A stretch of 11,417 bases of DNA. It comes from Xylaria sp. FL1777 (taxonomy: Eukaryota > Ascomycota > Sordariomycetes > Xylariales > Xylariaceae). The stretch covers positions 1 through 11,417 of the forward strand of contig MU401050.1 of assembly GCA_022578965.1 (NCBI GenBank). The letters run 5' to 3'. Each line of letters begins with the position of its first letter. Within the stretch, counting starts at the first letter, position 1. Under the pieces are notes generated by a model that saw only the letters and a list, made by a program, of their open reading frames with translations, was not told the origin of the DNA and did no database searches. Shown in pieces: positions 9,182 through 11,417 of this stretch. Position numbers and translations under genes: made by a program.

Positions 9182-9224
9182 ACTAAAATTAGTCTTTATA
9201 CTAAGTATTAATTTTTTAACCCTA

Positions 9225-9232
9225 TATATAAT
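9225..9232. repeat. Target site duplication, right copy (TATATAAT)
   Basis: Exact match to 8379-8386, directly after the right terminus AACCCTA. The terminal A, where hAT ends usually have G, fits a G-to-A change. Confidence 0.8.
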
Positions 9233-10600
9233 TAACTTTATTTAATAAAAAGTAGCATTATTAACTAAAATATAATATTATAAAAAAATAGCGCTTTTTT
9301 AGAACTTTTTTAAAATAAAAAAAATATATAATAAGATTTTTTCTTTTTATAAAATTAAAACAGTTTTTTATAAAACATAGCAAATTTATAACATTTTAAT
9401 TTTTAAGCTTTTAAAAAACATTATTATAAAAGTTTTAAAAATTTAACTTAAATATAATATTTTTAAAAAAACTTATAGTTTATATTATAATGCTTAATTT
9501 TTAATATAAAAAAAAATAAAAAAGTTTAATTAATTAATTTAGCTATAAAAATAAATATAATTATTATATATAAAACTAATTTTTTTTAAAGCTATAATAA
9601 GTTTTTTAAAAAGTTTATAATATATAAAATAATTTTTATCGTTAATTTATTTTTAAAATATAATTAAATACTATTTTTTATTTTTAGTTAAATAATAATT
9701 GCTTTTTTTATATTAATAAGCTTTTTTTAAATAATTACTTTTTTATAAACAATAATAAATTTAATAGCTTAATTTTTAAAAATATTATTAAAAGTTTTAT
9801 ATAATATATTATTAATAAAATACAAACTTTTTTTTAATAATATAATAATTAAAAAACTTATTATTAAATATAATAATTATAAAGTTGCTTTAAATATTAA
9901 GTAGTTTATATTAAAATACTTTAAAAATTTTAATGTTATATTATTTAATTTTAAGCTAGCTAAAATTATAGCTAATATATTTAAAAATAAATAAGCAAAA
10001 CAAACAACTAAAATAATTAATTATATATATAGCACTAATAATAAAAGTTTAATAAAAACAAAAGTAATAAAAATTCTTAAATAAAAAACTTATAAAAATA
10101 TTATAAAAATATACTTTTTTTAAAAAATAATAATATATTATTAAATATAAATATAAAAATATATTATAATTATAAAACTATTAATAGTTTTATTATAAAA
10201 AAATAAGCTGTTTTATTTTAAAAAACCGTAAAAAACCGTAAAAAAAAGCTTTAAAAAGCTATTATAATAGCTTTTATTTTTATTATTTTTAATTATATAA
10301 AAAAACTTATTTAGCTAAAAATTAATGCTTTTAAAACTAGCTAAAACGCTATTTTATGTTAAAAAGTTAATAAATTTATTAAATTAGCAAAATATAAATT
10401 TAAAACATAAAAAAGCTTTAAAAAATATAATGTTATAAAGCTAAAAAAGCTTATTATTATTAAAACCTTTTAAAAATTATATAATTATTTTTATAAAATT
10501 ATGTTTTATTTAAAAATTAATATAAAAGCTTTTATAGCTTAATTAAACAATAAATTTTTAGTATTATTAAATGTTTAATTAATAAAATAAATATATATTG
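9233..10600. other. Extremely AT-rich desert, no genes
   Basis: No open frame, TIR or RNA-like structure was recognised. Minor features are a doubled AAAAAACCGT (about 10220-10240) and the palindrome at 10254-10275. Composition resembles 3555-6150. This stretch separates the MITE from the well-preserved fragment at 10601 and contains no visible right end for the 6151 element. Confidence 0.7.
10254..10275. repeat. Perfect 22-bp palindrome
   Basis: AAAAGCTATTA and its exact inverse complement TAATAGCTTTT are joined with no loop. There is no gene or element boundary beside it. Of doubtful significance in such AT-rich DNA. Confidence 0.75.
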
Positions 10601-10878
10601 TATTACTTAAGCTAATAGCTTAATAGCTATGCTGGTTTTTATCTCTTATATATACAGGTAAAAACTGTGCTTTTAGGTCGAAAGCGAGCTATAAGCAGCT
10701 CACTTTTTTCCTAGTAGCTAGGTGAAAACATCCTGTATTTACTCCTAGGTTGCACCGGTTTTAGTACGATCTCATTAAGTGCTCTGCTTTTTACTTCTTT
10801 GCCCTTAGGTTGTTTGTTCATTTGCATTATGCTATTAACTAAGTGTGTGCACTTTTATGTAGTCACCTTATAGTCCTT
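10601..10878 (-). mobile_element. Short, well-preserved end fragment of a family A transposon
   Basis: This is a 278-bp copy of the TIR end seen at 6151, in the same orientation and with no indel. The part 10681-10800 has 47 G+C in 120 bases (39%), an island against flanks near 10%. It begins exactly at the TIR and stops abruptly at 10878, after which the sequence is unrelated to the continuation at 6429. It is therefore a truncated copy, either by deletion or by insertion of a fragment. Its better preservation suggests that it escaped most RIP, perhaps because it is short or recent. Confidence 0.75.
10639..10878 (-). pseudogene. Truncated C-terminus of the family A ORF
   Basis: On the minus strand the frame runs from the truncation point toward the TIR. 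It is stopped at 10855-10857 and 10711-10713, and finally at TAA 10639-10641, about 40 bp inside the TIR. Between the first two stops, 47 codons read as normal-looking protein (for example MNKQPKGKEVKSRALNEIV). The TAG at 10711-10713 is shared with the 6151 copy, so it predates the divergence of the two. I do not recognise the domain. Upstream coding sequence is absent because the copy is cut at 10878. Confidence 0.45.
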
Positions 10879-11417
10879 AATAAAATAAATAATATATATA
10901 AAAACTTTTAATTTTATATTTTATTATGTGTTAAAAAAAAACATATAATTATTAATAAGCTTTTTAAAAAACTTTTTAAACTATTAAATAAATTAAATAA
11001 TTATTAAAAAAAAATATAAAAAATTTTATGAATTTTTAATTATATATAATAGTTATTATTATTATATATAAAAAATTAAGCAATTAACTAATTAAAAGCT
11101 TAATATAATAAAAAATAAAACTTTTATTATGCTTAAAAAAATTAAAGCAAAAAAAGTAAGCAAATTATTATATATTTTATTTTTAAGCAAATTTTAAAAA
11201 AACTTATAATAAAAAAAAAGCAAAAATACTTTAAAAAAAAAAGCCTTTAAATTTTTCGTTAATAAATTTATTCTTTTAAAAAAAGTGAAGTTTAAAAAAA
11301 TACTAAAAAAAGTTATTAATAGCAAAAAAACTTAAAAAGCTTTTATTAAAAAAAACTATAAAAAAATAACATATAAAAGCTAAATATTTATAACTTAATA
11401 AATAATTTAAAAATATT
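10879..11417. other. AT-rich stretch without genes
   Basis: It starts abruptly after the G+C island ending at 10878. No ORF, terminal repeat or RNA-like structure is visible. It is similar in composition to the other deserts. Confidence 0.7.

Larger units (their letters stand above)
8387..9224. mobile_element. hAT-like MITE, 838 bp, with 8-bp target duplication
   Basis: The left end reads CAAGGTTAAAAATTAGTACT and the right end, inverted, TAGGGTTAAAAAATTAATACT. The termini differ by transitions and one base of spacing and both fit an ancestral CAGGGTTAAAAATTAGTACT. The element is bounded by the exact 8-bp duplication TATATAAT, as for hAT transposons. Long subterminal arrays (8401-8554 and 9047-9181) carry 13 AGTACT sites, most within TAGTACTA-type palindromes, and are broadly inverse copies of each other. 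The interior (about 8555-9046) is featureless AT-rich DNA without an ORF, so mobility would have needed transposase from elsewhere. It inserted at the right limit of the 6151 element as now seen, which may be chance. Confidence 0.8.

Noticed and set aside
1..11417. Mitochondrial or AT-rich bacterial/protozoan DNA
   Set aside because: There are no tRNA, rRNA or conserved protein genes, which an 11-kb stretch of such genomes would show, and the transition-only repeat divergence points to RIP. The organism remains unproven from sequence alone.
1..11417. A new functional gene system
   Set aside because: No intact ORF, operon-like arrangement or RNA gene was found. The unusual structures are explained by transposon ends and RIP decay.

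Overview
The window is almost pure A+T. In the stretch 4681-5220 a hand count gives about 25 C and 25 G in 540 bases, roughly 9% G+C. It holds no intact protein gene and no RNA gene that I can recognise. It reads as a nuclear transposon graveyard of a filamentous fungus with repeat-induced point mutation (RIP). The main evidence is a pair of 278-bp direct repeats (6151-6428 and 10601-10878) that align without a gap and differ at about 59 sites, all but about 3 of them C/T or G/A transitions. The species cannot be named from this. AT-rich RIP compartments are known in several ascomycetes, for example Leptosphaeria and Epichloe, and that is established knowledge rather than something seen here.

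Layout. 17-43 is a (TTA)9 microsatellite. About 85-393 is a small hAT-like non-autonomous element made of palindromes and a 52-bp tandem repeat, ending in AACCCTG. 402-1061 is featureless. About 1062-1302 is a very decayed possible end of a terminal-inverted-repeat (TIR) transposon. 1303-2804 is AT-rich with minor repeats. 2805-3554 is a less decayed transposon fragment whose right end is a clear 36-bp TIR. 3555-6150 is an extremely AT-rich desert. 6151-8386 is a decayed transposon body that starts with the same TIR and carries protein-coding remnants on the minus strand. 8387-9224 is an 838-bp hAT-like MITE flanked by a perfect 8-bp target duplication, TATATAAT. 9233-10600 is another desert. 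10601-10878 is a sharply bounded, far less mutated copy of the end of the 6151 element. 10879-11417 is AT-rich with nothing visible.

How the parts relate. Two element families explain nearly all the structure. Family A has TIRs beginning TATTACTTGG, seen at 6151, 10601 and inverted at 3554, with a doubtful fourth at 1302. A lysine-rich tail encoded on the minus strand and a TA at every end make a pogo/Fot1-like DNA transposon a reasonable but unproven guess. Family B is hAT-like: termini close to CAGGGTTAA, an 8-bp target duplication, and subterminal palindromes built from the half-sites TAGT and ACTA. There is no coordinated gene system. The interest lies in the mutation record and in the palindromic architecture of the two hAT-like elements.
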